From contig JAEUKA010000074.1 of NCBI GenBank assembly GCA_016794465.1, positions 1 through 64,000 of the forward strand: 64,000 nucleotides of DNA, given 5' to 3'. Shown piece after piece: positions 14,476 through 24,198 of the stretch (its first letter is position 1; every line of letters begins with the position of its first letter). A model generated the notes under the pieces. The model saw only the letters and a list, made by a program, of their open reading frames with translations, was not told where the DNA came from and ran no database searches. Source of the DNA: Myxococcales bacterium. GTDB lineage: Bacteria > Myxococcota_A > Polyangia > Palsa-1104 > JAEUJZ01. The translations under genes were made by a program, and so were the position numbers.

Positions 14476-15633
14476 ATGACGCCCGCGCGTGTCCGTGAAC
14501 AGGACTCCCTCTCTCCCTCGCAGCTGATGTGGTGGCTGATTGGGAATCGCCTGCTCCTTCTGCTGCTGGTGTTTGCGGTGCTGACGCTCTATCCGGATCA
14601 GCTTGTTCCTGGCACCTGGCAGGCCTTGCCGAAACACCCCTTTTTCGACGGCTGGATTCGCTGGGATGCCGGCTGGTATCACCAGATTGCGCGCCAAGGC
14701 TACGACAACCTGCCATCGAACGGACTGCAGCGCGACACCGCATTTTTTCCGCTGTTTCCGCTGCTGACCCAGCTCCTTGGGAAGCTGATCGGAGACTTCG
14801 GAGTGGCCGGACTCCTTATCGCAAACCTCAGCTGTGGGCTGGCGTGTGTGACGCTATATCGGCTGACGCGGCGACGGTTTGGGAGCCTGACTGCCGAGCG
14901 GACGCTGCTGCTCCTGCTGTTTTATCCATTCTCTTTTTATCTGACTTCCATGCACACCGAGCCGCTGTTTCTGTTTCTGGTGGTCGCGGCGTTTGACTGT
15001 GCAGACAAAAAGGAGTGGCTCCGTGCAGCACTCTTTGCGGCGGCAGCAAGTGCGACCCGCAGCGTCGGTGTGCTGGTCGGAATCGGAGTCCTTTTGTCCT
15101 ATCTGGAAGCGATCAAGTTTGATCTGCGGAGAGTGCAGGCGGACATTCTGTATCTGCTGCTGTGTCCTGTGGGACTCCTTTCGCACATGCTGTTTCTGTG
15201 GAAGCGATTTGGTGATCCGCTGCAGTTTGTGAAGAGCCAAGTGGCACCGGGGTGGGCGGGAAGCTTTCTGTTGACAGACCCGGCGGCCCAGACAGCAGAG
15301 CCCGCAACACTGGCATCGCTTGGGCCCCGACTCCTGACGTGGATCGGGGGCAACTACGGACTCCTGCTCGCGCTGGGAGCGCTGCTGATTCTGCTTGGTG
15401 CGCGACGGAAGCTACCGCTTTCTTATCTGGCGTGGTCGATCCTAACGATCGTTGTCTCTCTTAGTAGCAGAGGCTCGCTGGGTCGATTCCTAATCGTGAT
15501 TTTTCCGGTCTTTGTTGCGGCGGCTTCCTATCGCTGGCCTCGCCGACTGTGGCTCGTGGTGCTGTCGCTGGGTGGCGTGCTGCTGGCCGCTCTGTCGGTG
15601 TATCAAGCGCAGGGACACTGGGTGGCGGGATGA
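14476..15633 (+). CDS. PIG-V-like membrane mannosyltransferase
   Basis: About nine hydrophobic helices are present, with IRWDAGWYHQIARQGY in the first loop, the W-D-x-x-W-Y-x-x-I-A-x-x-G-Y signature of PIG-V (GPI mannosyltransferase 2) and bacterial homologues of the GT-C fold. It likely moves a sugar from a polyprenyl-phosphate donor in the envelope; the acceptor is unknown. ATG 14476 directly follows the previous stop. The gene is rich in GGACTCCT/GGAGTCCT in frame as Gly-Leu-Leu or Gly-Val-Leu, unlike genes further right. Confidence 0.75.
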   Translation: MTPARVREQDSLSPSQLMWWLIGNRLLLLLLVFAVLTLYPDQLVPGTWQALPKHPFFDGWIRWDAGWYHQIARQGYDNLPSNGLQRDTAFFPLFPLLTQLLGKLIGDFGVAGLLIANLSCGLACVTLYRLTRRRFGSLTAERTLLLLLFYPFSFYLTSMHTEPLFLFLVVAAFDCADKKEWLRAALFAAAASATRSVGVLVGIGVLLSYLEAIKFDLRRVQADILYLLLCPVGLLSHMLFLWKRFGDPLQFVKSQVAPGWAGSFLLTDPAAQTAEPATLASLGPRLLTWIGGNYGLLLALGALLILLGARRKLPLSYLAWSILTIVVSLSSRGSLGRFLIVIFPVFVAAASYRWPRRLWLVVLSLGGVLLAALSVYQAQGHWVAG

Positions 15634-15673
15634 GCACCTTGACACTTCTTGGCAAGCTGCGCATGCTCCCGCC

Positions 15674-17110
15674 GTGCCTGCTCCTTCCGTTTATTTTGTT
15701 AGCCTCGGCTGTCCCAAAAATCGCGTCGACACAGAGGTCATGCTCGGCATGGCTGACGAGTCCGGTCACCGCATCACCGATACCCCCGAGACCGCCGACG
15801 TAATCGTCGTCAACACCTGCGGATTCATCGGGGCCGCCAAAGAGGAATCGGTCGACACCATCTTAGAGATGGCCGCGTTCAAAAAGAGCGGTCGCTGTCA
15901 AAGGCTGGTCGTCACCGGCTGTCTGTCGCAGCGCTATCCGGAAGAGCTCCACCGTGAGATTCCGGAGATCGATCACCTGCTCGGATCGGGTGAAGTGGCC
16001 AAGGTCGCCGCTGCGATTCGCGGTAGTGATCAAGTGGTCGATGTCGCCGCGATTCCGGCCTATCTGTACGATCACACCACGCCTCGACCGGCCTCCCAAG
16101 CCAGCTACTTTCGCTATGTAAAAATCGCCGAGGGCTGCGATCGTCCGTGCGGATTCTGCATCATTCCCAAGCTGCGGGGTCCGCAGCGGAGTCGGCGCAT
16201 CGACTCGATCGCCACCGAAGTGGAAGCGCTGTCCCGTCAAGGAGTGGTCGAGATCAACTTGGTCGCGCAGGATCTGACGACCTACGGAACCGATCTGCCC
16301 TTTGATGTCGATCGTCCGCAAGATCGTCCGTCCCTTGCGAACCTGTTGCGACGGATTGGGAGTCCCCCGAAAGGACAAGCGGACTTCCTGCGCTGGATTC
16401 GCTTGCACTACACCTATCCGACCGCGACGACCGACGAGCTACTTGCAGTGATGGCCGACAGTCCGCGCGTGGTTCGTTACATCGACTGTCCGCTGCAGCA
16501 CATTGATGACAAGCTGCTCAAGCTGATGCGGCGCGGCTATGTCGGCAAGAGCGTCTATGCGATGGTCGAGCGGGCCCGCAAGTATCTTCCGGGGGTCTTC
16601 CTTCGCACCGCATTTATCGTCGGACATCCTGGTGAGACAGAGTCCGCTTTCCAAAAGCTGTGTGACTTTGTAACAGAGGTCGAGCTGGATCATGTAGGAG
16701 TCTTCACATACTCCCAGGAAGAGGGGACTCCTTCCGCCGAGCTTGCCGATCTAGTGCCACCAAATGAAGCCGAACAGCGACGGAGAGAGCTGCTACGATT
16801 GCAGCGCAAAGTGGCCAAGAAAAAGCGTAAAGAGCTGCTCGGCAAGAGCATCGAAGTCCTGGTCGAAGGACAGTCCGAAGAGAGTGAGTATCTGCTCAAA
16901 GGAAGGCACTCTGGACAGGCTCCTGAGATCGATGGCCACGTCTTCCTCACCCTCGGAGAGAGCAATCCCGATGTGCAGCTGCGACCGGGGGATCTGATCT
17001 GGGCGAAAGTGACGCGTGGGGCAGACTATGATCTGGTCGCGGAGGTCGAGTCGGTGATTCAGCCAGCGATGCGCACGCAGCAGAGCCGCAGGCTCCCTGT
17101 CATTGGTTGA
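15674..17110 (+). CDS. rimO: ribosomal protein S12 methylthiotransferase RimO
   Basis: Radical-SAM methylthiotransferase with the N-terminal iron-sulfur domain (VSLGCPKNRVD, NTCGFIGAAK, VTGCLSQRY), the radical SAM C-x3-C-x2-C motif (EGCDRPCGFCIIPKLRG) and a C-terminal TRAM domain (from KSIEVLVEG). The substitutions SLGCPKN and GPQRSR are RimO- rather than MiaB-type, pointing to beta-methylthiolation of the S12 aspartate. GTG 15674 begins just before the conserved strand and gives 478 aa; a longer frame back to 15512 overlaps the previous gene and looks non-coding. Confidence 0.93.
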   Translation: MPAPSVYFVSLGCPKNRVDTEVMLGMADESGHRITDTPETADVIVVNTCGFIGAAKEESVDTILEMAAFKKSGRCQRLVVTGCLSQRYPEELHREIPEIDHLLGSGEVAKVAAAIRGSDQVVDVAAIPAYLYDHTTPRPASQASYFRYVKIAEGCDRPCGFCIIPKLRGPQRSRRIDSIATEVEALSRQGVVEINLVAQDLTTYGTDLPFDVDRPQDRPSLANLLRRIGSPPKGQADFLRWIRLHYTYPTATTDELLAVMADSPRVVRYIDCPLQHIDDKLLKLMRRGYVGKSVYAMVERARKYLPGVFLRTAFIVGHPGETESAFQKLCDFVTEVELDHVGVFTYSQEEGTPSAELADLVPPNEAEQRRRELLRLQRKVAKKKRKELLGKSIEVLVEGQSEESEYLLKGRHSGQAPEIDGHVFLTLGESNPDVQLRPGDLIWAKVTRGADYDLVAEVESVIQPAMRTQQSRRLPVIG

Positions 17111-17135
17111 AGCGCCTCAGAGGGCGCCTCAGCGA

Positions 17136-18875
17136 CTAGCCGCAGGTGTAGTTACCGACGAGATCCTTCACAGCCGGAGTCTTCGTCGGATCATCCGCAG
17201 TCAGCTTGAACTGCACTTGCAGATAGGTGTTGTCGACACCTTCGTTGATGGACGGCGTGATCGGGCCCACCGGAGCAGGAGGAATCGTGGTGGTGGTGCC
17301 AAACGGAGTCTTCTCGATCTCCAGCAGCGTACCCGCACCACGCGCGCTCACTTCGACCGTGGTTCCGACGGGAGTGTCGACATTGTAGGAAACCTTGGTC
17401 CAGGTGGTCTTACGCGGCGCGCAGTCCGACTTGAAGATGTGGCGATACAGACCAAACCGCGCACCCGCGTAGCGCAGCGCCGAGCCCGTGATGTCGGAAT
17501 AGGTGTACGGATTCGTGCCCACCGCAGTCCGAACAAAGCTGTAGTCCGTTGGGTTGACCTTCCACACCTCGGCATTGGCCTCGTTGACCACCCACGGCGT
17601 CCCATTGATGTCCAGACCGACTCCCAGATAGGCTTGCGGCGCTGGCAGCGCATTGATGTGCTTCTTCATCACCATCGTCGTGGCACCAGCGACTGCGGGA
17701 GGAGCCGCCGAAGCATCGACGTGGTACATCCCCGTGTAGTGTTCGGCAATCCACAGGTTGTACTTGTCGTCAAGCGTCAGACCACGGAGGAATCTGGCCC
17801 CCGACAGCGTCAGGGTGTCCCGAATGCCAGTCTTGGGATTGTAGCGGGAGACACAGTTGCTATTGGCGGTGTAAATGAACCCGCGTGCGTCGGCAGTGAT
17901 GCCATACATGCAGCCGTCACCGCCGTGGGTTTTTACGGTGTCGCCGTTTTTCACGTCAACGCTGGCTAGCGTGCCCGAGCCCTGGATCCACAGCTTACCG
18001 TCTTTGTCGGTCACAAAGCCGTACGGTCGCACACCGACGAAAAACTGTTTTAGGATCTGGCCGGTGGCAGAATCGATGCGCACCACTTCCTGAGTCTCAT
18101 ACAGGCCGACGTACAGCTGCGCGGAAGGAATGCCTTCCGGGCTCAGCGTCGAGTCGAAGGAGGCCGCTCGTGGCAGCGTGCCCGGATATGCGGTGGTGTT
18201 GCCGTTGCGGTCCTTGGTCAGCGGGGTGTGCCACAGCACGCACTCATCCGGGCTGTCCTTCTGTCCGACCGGCCACATGTACTTCGCGGGGACGGCACCA
18301 GCGCCCTCGAAAGTGTCGATCTGACCGTTGCCGTTGCGATCAACGCAGCGGGTCTTGTCGCCCGCGATCTTGACTACTGAGGCGCGATCCGGGAAGGCGT
18401 AGCCGTAGTAGTTCGCGCGGTTGGTGACGGCGACATCGCCGAGCAAGCTGACCGTCGAGCGGGACGGATCTTGTTTGCAGCCCGGGCCGGTGCAGTAACG
18501 AGCCACTTCCAGGCCGGTGGCGGCATCGACTTTGGACTCGGTTCCGTCGGCGCTGTTCGCGACCCACACGAAGGTTCCCAGCCCCTTGCCGAAGTTGGCG
18601 GAGTCCAGAACGATGGCACCACCGTTTTCCTTGACGCCCGTCGAGCCAGGCGAGGTTGGGGTATACGGTGAGCTGCTCGTACCGACGGAAACCATGCCGC
18701 CGGACGGGGGGATGTTGTACGGGTCCGTACCGTTGCCGGGGATCGTTTCGCAGACCTGGCCTTCTGGGCACGTCGTCGGGATCGGCTGATCCGTACCAGT
18801 GCTCGAGATGCTCGAGCAGCTAGCAGACAGCGCACCAAGGAACAGGCCGGCGGACAGCAGCGTAAATCGGCGCAT
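17136..18875 (-). CDS. lipoprotein with NHL/Vgb-like beta-propeller
   Basis: A signal peptide with lipobox LSASC (Cys20) gives a lipoprotein. Residues about 90-450 show repeated propeller blades of the type found in virginiamycin B lyase and NHL proteins (TFVWVANSADGTESKVDAATG, YGFVTDKDGKLWIQG, ADARGFIYTANSN). Cys pairs (CTGPGC and others) suggest an oxidised extracellular protein, and it ends in a beta-sandwich-like domain. No enzymatic residues are evident; a surface-exposed binding or structural protein is most likely. It is convergent with rimO across 25 bp and divergent from the next lipoprotein across an AT-rich 75-bp gap. Confidence 0.75.
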   Translation of the reverse strand: MRRFTLLSAGLFLGALSASCSSISSTGTDQPIPTTCPEGQVCETIPGNGTDPYNIPPSGGMVSVGTSSSPYTPTSPGSTGVKENGGAIVLDSANFGKGLGTFVWVANSADGTESKVDAATGLEVARYCTGPGCKQDPSRSTVSLLGDVAVTNRANYYGYAFPDRASVVKIAGDKTRCVDRNGNGQIDTFEGAGAVPAKYMWPVGQKDSPDECVLWHTPLTKDRNGNTTAYPGTLPRAASFDSTLSPEGIPSAQLYVGLYETQEVVRIDSATGQILKQFFVGVRPYGFVTDKDGKLWIQGSGTLASVDVKNGDTVKTHGGDGCMYGITADARGFIYTANSNCVSRYNPKTGIRDTLTLSGARFLRGLTLDDKYNLWIAEHYTGMYHVDASAAPPAVAGATTMVMKKHINALPAPQAYLGVGLDINGTPWVVNEANAEVWKVNPTDYSFVRTAVGTNPYTYSDITGSALRYAGARFGLYRHIFKSDCAPRKTTWTKVSYNVDTPVGTTVEVSARGAGTLLEIEKTPFGTTTTIPPAPVGPITPSINEGVDNTYLQVQFKLTADDPTKTPAVKDLVGNYTCG

Positions 18876-18950
18876 TGGGTATCTCCATTCCCTAAAGGAT
18901 TTGTATCTCGAAGCACATATTATTCAGACATTAATATATACTCTCGGACC

Positions 18951-19676
18951 ATGCATTCGCAGAAAAAATGGACTTCCGTGCACCCCCTCTGGAATGGGCT
19001 TCTCTTTCTCGTGACTTGTGGCGCCATGTCGGGCTGTAACTCCAAGTCCGCCCCGCCCGCCTCTACCGCGACGCCTGCGCTGGCGGTGGCGCCGAATGCT
19101 CCGACGCCTGCTGCGGTTCCTGCGCCGACCGCTCCCGTAGCCAGTACCCCAGCGCCCGCCGCGCCCGCCGCGCCCGCCGTGCCCGCCGCGCCAGCCGTGC
19201 CAGCCGTGCCAGCCGTCAAGGAGGCCCCTCCTGCCACCGCTGCAGCCAGTCCCGTCGCGCCTCCACCAGCAGCCGTGGCCCCAGCCCGAAAGGTCTGCGA
19301 GGTCGAGTTCTTTGGCTCTGTGAAGTACGACAAGCCCTTACCGCCCGGACAAAAGTTCTGGGTGTATGCCGTTCAGGGCGACTGTCTGGCGAAGAATCCT
19401 CATGTGTTGGGAGTCACTCCCGTAAACCCCGAAGGTCGATTCGGCTACGAGGTATTTTCCAGCTGGGGAGCCGATCTGTCGTTCTGCGCCGGCCTTGCAG
19501 AGTCCGCCGACAAGCCGGTCACGATCTATGGAAAGGCCCCCGGAAAGTTCCATGCCGAAGCGGAAGGAGAGGTGTACTTTCGCGACATCGTGATCACTCC
19601 GAAAGCAGGCGCCAGCCGAACCTATCCGCAGGTGCGCAACGCCTTTGAAGGACCTCCGCCCGCACCTCCTAAGTAG
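18951..19676 (+). CDS. lipoprotein with Pro/Ala-rich linker
   Basis: Signal peptide with lipobox-like MSGC (Cys29). Residues about 33-110 are an Ala/Pro/Val linker (APAAPAVPAAPAVPAVPA) that probably spans the periplasm or cell-wall layer. The C-terminal about 120 residues form a small beta domain with two Cys (VCEVEFFGSVKYDKPLPPG, AVQGDCLAKNP, SFCAGLAE). I recognise no family. Divergent from the propeller lipoprotein. A GACTCC-rich tandem repeat starts 6 nt after the stop. Confidence 0.65.
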   Translation: MHSQKKWTSVHPLWNGLLFLVTCGAMSGCNSKSAPPASTATPALAVAPNAPTPAAVPAPTAPVASTPAPAAPAAPAVPAAPAVPAVPAVKEAPPATAAASPVAPPPAAVAPARKVCEVEFFGSVKYDKPLPPGQKFWVYAVQGDCLAKNPHVLGVTPVNPEGRFGYEVFSSWGADLSFCAGLAESADKPVTIYGKAPGKFHAEAEGEVYFRDIVITPKAGASRTYPQVRNAFEGPPPAPPK

Positions 19677-19682
19677 GCTGAG

Positions 19683-19830
19683 GACTCCTTTCACGACTCC
19701 TTTTCGCGACTCCTTTCGCGACTCCTTTCGCGACTCCTTTTCGCGACTCCTTTCACGACTCCTTTCACGACTCCTTTTCACGACTCCTTTCACGACTCCT
19801 TTTCACGACTCCCGTTCACGACTCCGATTC
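19683..19830. repeat. tandem 12/13-bp repeat, unit GACTCCTTTYRC
   Basis: Eleven units and part of a twelfth run head to tail: GACTCCTTTCAC or GACTCCTTTCGC (12 bp) alternate with one-T-longer 13-bp forms. It begins right after the lipoprotein stop. The mixed unit length breaks the reading frame, so it is not coding. Each unit repeats the GACTCCTT word that recurs elsewhere in the window. Confidence 0.85.
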
Positions 19831-19913
19831 CCTGACAAGCGAGCAGAGCCGAGACGCTGGCCCTCGCGCCACAATCGAGCGGTTTTCTTACCCTGGCCTG
19901 AAAATCGTCAGGC

Positions 19914-19919
19914 TATAAT
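19914..19919 (+). promoter_or_regulatory. -10 element of the moxR operon
   Basis: A perfect TATAAT lies 21 nt before the TTG start of the MoxR gene, in an AT-richer stretch after the tandem repeat. The -35 region (CCCTGG/TTACCC) is weak, so an activator or an alternative promoter cannot be excluded. Confidence 0.4.
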
Positions 19920-19940
19920 GACTTAACCCGTAAGGTCATC

Positions 19941-20957
19941 TTGGGCTCGACGATAAACAGCGCCGGCACTGTCCCTGGGACCGCTCCACGAACGGCGGCG
20001 GTCAAGGCTGCATACTCGACGATGGTGCGACTTATCCAGTGCGTCAGTCAGGTGGTGCACGGCAAGAGCGAGGTGATTCGTCTGGCGGTGGTGGCGCTGG
20101 CGGCGCGCGGACACATCCTTCTGGAGGACATTCCCGGCGTTGGCAAGACCACGATGGCGCGGGCCCTGGCGCGAGCGACGGGAGGCAACTTCCGCCGCAT
20201 CCAGTTTACCTCTGATCTCCTCCCATCAGATGTGATCGGCGTGTCGGTATGGAACGAGGAGACGCGACAGTTCGAGTTCAAGCCCGGCCCGCTGTTTGCC
20301 AACGTCGTCCTCGCCGATGAGATCAATCGGGCAGCGCCGCGCACCCAGAGCAGCTTGCTCGAAGCAATGAGCGAAGGACGAGTCTCCGTCGACCACTACA
20401 CGCACAGCATCGAGCAGCCGTTTCTGGTCATGGCGACGCAAAATCCGCTCGAGCACTTTGGAACCTATCCGCTGCCAGAGTCGCAGATGGATCGCTTCCT
20501 GCTTCGGCTGCGGCTCGGCTATCCGTCGCGCTACGATGAGCGGCGGGTGGTCATGCGCGGCAGTCAGTACGATCCCGTCGAGGACATGAAGCCAGCGGTA
20601 TCGCCAAGCGAGGTGGTACAGCTGCAAGACACCGTCTGCATCGTGCGCGTCGAGGAGTCGCTGCTAGAGTACGCCGAGCGGGTGATTGCCGAGACGCGTC
20701 GCTCGCCGCTGCTCCAGCTCGGGGTGTCGCCGCGTGGCTTTCAGTCGTGGTTTCGGGCGGCTCAGGCTCGGGCGCTGTCGGAGAGCCGCGAGTACTGCGT
20801 GCCCGACGACTTTCGCGAGCTGGCAGTGCCGGCGCTGGCCCATCGGCTGGTCTTGCCGGGTGGCAGTCAGGGCGGCTATTCCGACGCGCTTAGCAACGGT
20901 CGCGCTGAGGCCGAGCGCATCTTGTCGGGCATCGTCGAGCGCGTCCCGGTGCCATGA
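19941..20957 (+). CDS. moxR: MoxR family AAA+ ATPase
   Basis: AAA_3-type chaperone ATPase with Walker A (IPGVGKTTMA), Walker B (VVLADEINRAAPRTQSSLLE), sensor 1 (MATQNPLEH) and the conserved FTSDLLPSDVIGV segment. MoxR proteins remodel or insert metal into partner proteins, often those with VWA domains. The 4-nt overlap with a DUF58 gene and the transglutaminase beyond form the common MoxR-DUF58-TgpA operon. Start is TTG 19941 behind TAAGG, or ATG 20022, which loses only an unconserved tail. Confidence 0.92.
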   Translation: MGSTINSAGTVPGTAPRTAAVKAAYSTMVRLIQCVSQVVHGKSEVIRLAVVALAARGHILLEDIPGVGKTTMARALARATGGNFRRIQFTSDLLPSDVIGVSVWNEETRQFEFKPGPLFANVVLADEINRAAPRTQSSLLEAMSEGRVSVDHYTHSIEQPFLVMATQNPLEHFGTYPLPESQMDRFLLRLRLGYPSRYDERRVVMRGSQYDPVEDMKPAVSPSEVVQLQDTVCIVRVEESLLEYAERVIAETRRSPLLQLGVSPRGFQSWFRAAQARALSESREYCVPDDFRELAVPALAHRLVLPGGSQGGYSDALSNGRAEAERILSGIVERVPVP

Positions 20958-22051
20958 GCCTGCGGCTTTACACCCGGCTGCGCGGTGTACGCCTGACCCG
21001 CGACGGGTGGTGGTTCTGTACGGCTGGCATCTGCCTGTTTTTCGTCGCGCTCAACAGTGGCAATAACCTGCTGTATTTGCTGCTGTCGATGCTGATTTCG
21101 CTGATGGTGGCGTCGCTGGTCTTGGCCGAAGCATCGCTGCGCGGGGTAGTGCCGAGACGCCAGCCACCGTCGCGACTCCATGCCGGAGCGCCGTTTCTGA
21201 TGGGCATCGCGCTGCGCAACGACAAGCAGCGGCTGCCGTCGTTTTCGATTGAAGTGGAAGACCTGTGCGACGACAAAGTGGTCGATAAGCGCTGCTATTT
21301 TCTCAAGATTCCGTCGGGGCGAACCCAGCAGACAGCCTATCGTCACAGCCTGCCGCATCGAGGCCGCTACTTGTTTTCGGCGTTTCGGATCTCGACCAAG
21401 TTTCCGTTCGCGCTGTTTCGCTCGTCACGCTACATCGAACATCGCTCGGAGATCTTGGTCTATCCGGCGCTGGTGTCGCTGGCCCACTGGCCCAAGGCGC
21501 TGACGACTGCCGTTGGAGATCAGTCGGTGATGCGGCTCGGGCGACGGGGCAGCTTTCATGCTTTGCGCGAATACCGTCAGGGCGACGACCCGCGCGAGAT
21601 TCACTGGCGCAGCTCGGCCCGGCGGCAGCGACTGATGGTGCGCGAGCATGAAGTCGAGGCGGTGCAGCAGGTAACGCTCTATATCGACAACTCGCTTCCC
21701 GTCGACAAACAGCAAGATCGCGAGGAGCTGGCCAAGCTGGAAAAGGTCATCTCGTGGGGCGCGTCGCTGGGCGCGTTCTACCTGGACCACGGCTATGCGG
21801 TGCGGCTGTGTGTGCGCAGTGATGACCCGCCGCTGCCGCTGCTGTGGAGCCCGGCCAGCCTACAGAAGCTGCTGACCACGCTGGCGCTGCTACCGACGGT
21901 GTCGCCCGAGGTTCCGTTTCAAAAACCGCCCAAGCTACCGAGCTCGGCTGCGGTGCCTATCGCAGAGCACGGTGACAGCCTGGTGGTGATTCGCTCCGGG
22001 GCCCAGCCGCCGCGCGAAAAGCACATCGGCCACGTGGTGGAGGCGTCATGA
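20954..22051 (+). CDS. DUF58 (VWA-like) membrane-anchored protein
   Basis: Two N-terminal membrane helices (GICLFFVALNSGNNLLYLLL, then a second) precede a soluble part with the DUF58 hallmark FHALREYRQGDDPREIHW at about residues 195-212 and a VWA-like strand (VTLYIDNSL). DUF58 proteins are the usual partners of MoxR ATPases. ATGA overlap with moxR in front and with the transglutaminase gene behind indicates one translation unit. Confidence 0.88.
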   Translation: MSLRLYTRLRGVRLTRDGWWFCTAGICLFFVALNSGNNLLYLLLSMLISLMVASLVLAEASLRGVVPRRQPPSRLHAGAPFLMGIALRNDKQRLPSFSIEVEDLCDDKVVDKRCYFLKIPSGRTQQTAYRHSLPHRGRYLFSAFRISTKFPFALFRSSRYIEHRSEILVYPALVSLAHWPKALTTAVGDQSVMRLGRRGSFHALREYRQGDDPREIHWRSSARRQRLMVREHEVEAVQQVTLYIDNSLPVDKQQDREELAKLEKVISWGASLGAFYLDHGYAVRLCVRSDDPPLPLLWSPASLQKLLTTLALLPTVSPEVPFQKPPKLPSSAAVPIAEHGDSLVVIRSGAQPPREKHIGHVVEAS

Positions 22052-24192
22052 GGTTCGCGGCGACTCACAAAGTGGTGTCTTACCTGATGGTGACGACGGC
22101 GTTTGTGATGCTGGCGCTGACGGGCGAGCTGCCGCTGTGGCTCAGCCTGCTGACGCTGCTGGCGATCGGAGGCTCGTTTTTCTTCGATCCACAGCGCTAT
22201 CCGCTCATGCTCGGGCGGGCCTACAACTTTTCGCTGTATGCGGCAGTGCTGCTTTTTTCGACGCTGCTCGTCGGTAGCTCGGCCAGTGCGGAGTCGTTTT
22301 GGGACGGTGGCCTGCGGGTGCTGTGTCTGCTGCTCGTCTGCAAGCTGTGGCAGCGACGTCACAACGGCGACTACCTGCAGGCCTATGTGGTCAGCTTCGT
22401 GATGCTGCTCGCCGCGACCTTCGTCGAAAACAGCATGGTCTACGCGCTGCTGCTGTTCCTGTACCTCGTGTTCGCGATGTGGACGCTGACGCTGTTTCAC
22501 CTCCGCCGCGAGATGGAGGAAAACTATCTGCTCAAGCACCTGCCCGGCCGGCACGGTCAGGCCGCCGAGAGCGAGCGCGTCGAGGTCGAGCGCATCCTCA
22601 ACTCGCGCCGGGTCGTCGGGCCGCCCTTTCTGCTGACCACCGTCGGAGCTGGTCTTCTGACGTTTTTCCTTGCATTTTTTCTATTTTTGCTCCTGCCACG
22701 CTTCCACGTCAGCATCGATCTACCGTTTCACCGTCGGTTGCTGCAGTCCACGGGCTTTTCGGATCGGCTAGAGCTGGGCAGCCACGGACTCTTGCGTGAC
22801 AACCCTCGGGTGGTGATGCGCGTCGAGCAGCCGGGTCAGCCGCCGCAAAAGACGCTGCGGCTGCGTGGTGTGAGCTTTGCCCACTACGAAAACGGTCGCT
22901 GGTCACAGCGTCGACTGGGCGAGCAGATCCTGAATGTGCAGCACGGCGTGGTCATCGTCGAGCTGGTCGGGCCCGAGATGGACCGCAAGAGCGCGAAGCG
23001 GACCGAGATTTACCTCGAGCCGCTCGACGCTGGGGCGCTGTTCACACCCTCGCCGGGTCGGACGCTGTCGCTGCTTTTGCCCGAGTCGTTCGCGGGGCTT
23101 ACCGGCTCGCACCTGTCCGTGACCCTCGACGGGCAGATTGCCGTGCATGGTCGCCGCACCCCGCTGCACTACGCCGTCCTGTCGGGGCCAACGTCGGTGC
23201 CCGAGGGAAGTGCCGATGAGCTGGCCATCTACCGCGAGCTGTCGCCCGAGCTGCGCCTGCGCCTGCGCACCATGGCGCTGCAGATCGTCGCTGACGCTGC
23301 AACCCCGGACGAGCAAGCCGAGCGCTTGAGCAGTCATCTGCAAAAAAACTACGCCTACACCACGCGGCTGTGGAAGCCGTCGGGGGGCGATCCGATCTTT
23401 GAATTTTTGGAGAAAGAGCGGCGTGGTCACTGCGAGTACTTTGCGACGGCGCTCGCGCTGCTGTTGCGCAGCCTCGATATCCCGAGTCGCACCGTCAACG
23501 GCTACCTGACCGCCGAGTGGAATCGCTTTGGGCAGTTCTTCGTGGTTCGTCAGCAGCATGCTCACTCGTGGGTCGAGGTGCTGCTGCCCGGTCAAGGCTG
23601 GGTGGTCTTCGATCCGACGCCGCCGCAGAGCCCGATTCCGCGGCTGCCCTTTGTGCAAGAGCTGCGACAGCTGCTCGACGGGCTCGATATGGGCTTTGGC
23701 AAGTACGTGCTCGAATACGACGTGAGCGCCCAGCAGCGGCTGAGCGATCGGCTGTCGTCGCTGTGGCCGCGCCGTGACCCACCGCAGGTGACCGGCAGTC
23801 CGACCTCGCAGTCGTCTTGGCGTAAGCCGCTGTGGGGACTTGTCGGTCTAGGTGGGTTTGGGGTGGCGCTGCTCGTGATCCTGCGCCGGCTGCGTCGGGT
23901 CGAGCCAAGCTCGCCCAAAGATGACACCGAGGGCCGTGGCGTCATAAGACATGCGCTCACGGTTCTCCGGCGACGGGGCTACCAGCGCGGACCGGGCGAG
24001 ACGCTGCAAAAGCTGGCCGATCGCATCGCCGACGATGGTGACCCGAGCGCGCCACCCTTTGCCCAGCTGGTCGAGCTGTACTACGCGCATCGCTTCGGCG
24101 ACCTGCCGCTCGATCGCAGCGAAGTGACCCGGCTGATCAAGCAGCTGCGCGCCTTGCCGCGCCGACCCCGCCCAGCGGAGCCGCGCCCGTAA
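22048..24192 (+). CDS. tgpA: transglutaminase-like membrane protein (TgpA type)
   Basis: About six N-terminal membrane helices (DUF3488-like) precede a periplasmic transglutaminase core with the complete triad: Cys in GHCEYFATALALLLR, His in QQHAHSWVEV and Asp in VVFDPTPPQ. A further membrane helix near residue 600 is followed by a cytosolic C-terminal DUF4129-like tail. It may crosslink or process envelope proteins. Last gene of the moxR operon; converges with the EttA gene 6 bp away. Confidence 0.9.
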   Translation: MRFAATHKVVSYLMVTTAFVMLALTGELPLWLSLLTLLAIGGSFFFDPQRYPLMLGRAYNFSLYAAVLLFSTLLVGSSASAESFWDGGLRVLCLLLVCKLWQRRHNGDYLQAYVVSFVMLLAATFVENSMVYALLLFLYLVFAMWTLTLFHLRREMEENYLLKHLPGRHGQAAESERVEVERILNSRRVVGPPFLLTTVGAGLLTFFLAFFLFLLLPRFHVSIDLPFHRRLLQSTGFSDRLELGSHGLLRDNPRVVMRVEQPGQPPQKTLRLRGVSFAHYENGRWSQRRLGEQILNVQHGVVIVELVGPEMDRKSAKRTEIYLEPLDAGALFTPSPGRTLSLLLPESFAGLTGSHLSVTLDGQIAVHGRRTPLHYAVLSGPTSVPEGSADELAIYRELSPELRLRLRTMALQIVADAATPDEQAERLSSHLQKNYAYTTRLWKPSGGDPIFEFLEKERRGHCEYFATALALLLRSLDIPSRTVNGYLTAEWNRFGQFFVVRQQHAHSWVEVLLPGQGWVVFDPTPPQSPIPRLPFVQELRQLLDGLDMGFGKYVLEYDVSAQQRLSDRLSSLWPRRDPPQVTGSPTSQSSWRKPLWGLVGLGGFGVALLVILRRLRRVEPSSPKDDTEGRGVIRHALTVLRRRGYQRGPGETLQKLADRIADDGDPSAPPFAQLVELYYAHRFGDLPLDRSEVTRLIKQLRALPRRPRPAEPRP

Positions 24193-24198
24193 GCCGCG

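Noticed and set aside
17111..17135. Terminator between rimO and the propeller lipoprotein gene
   Set aside because: GCGCCTC occurs twice but as a direct repeat; no stable stem with a T-run.
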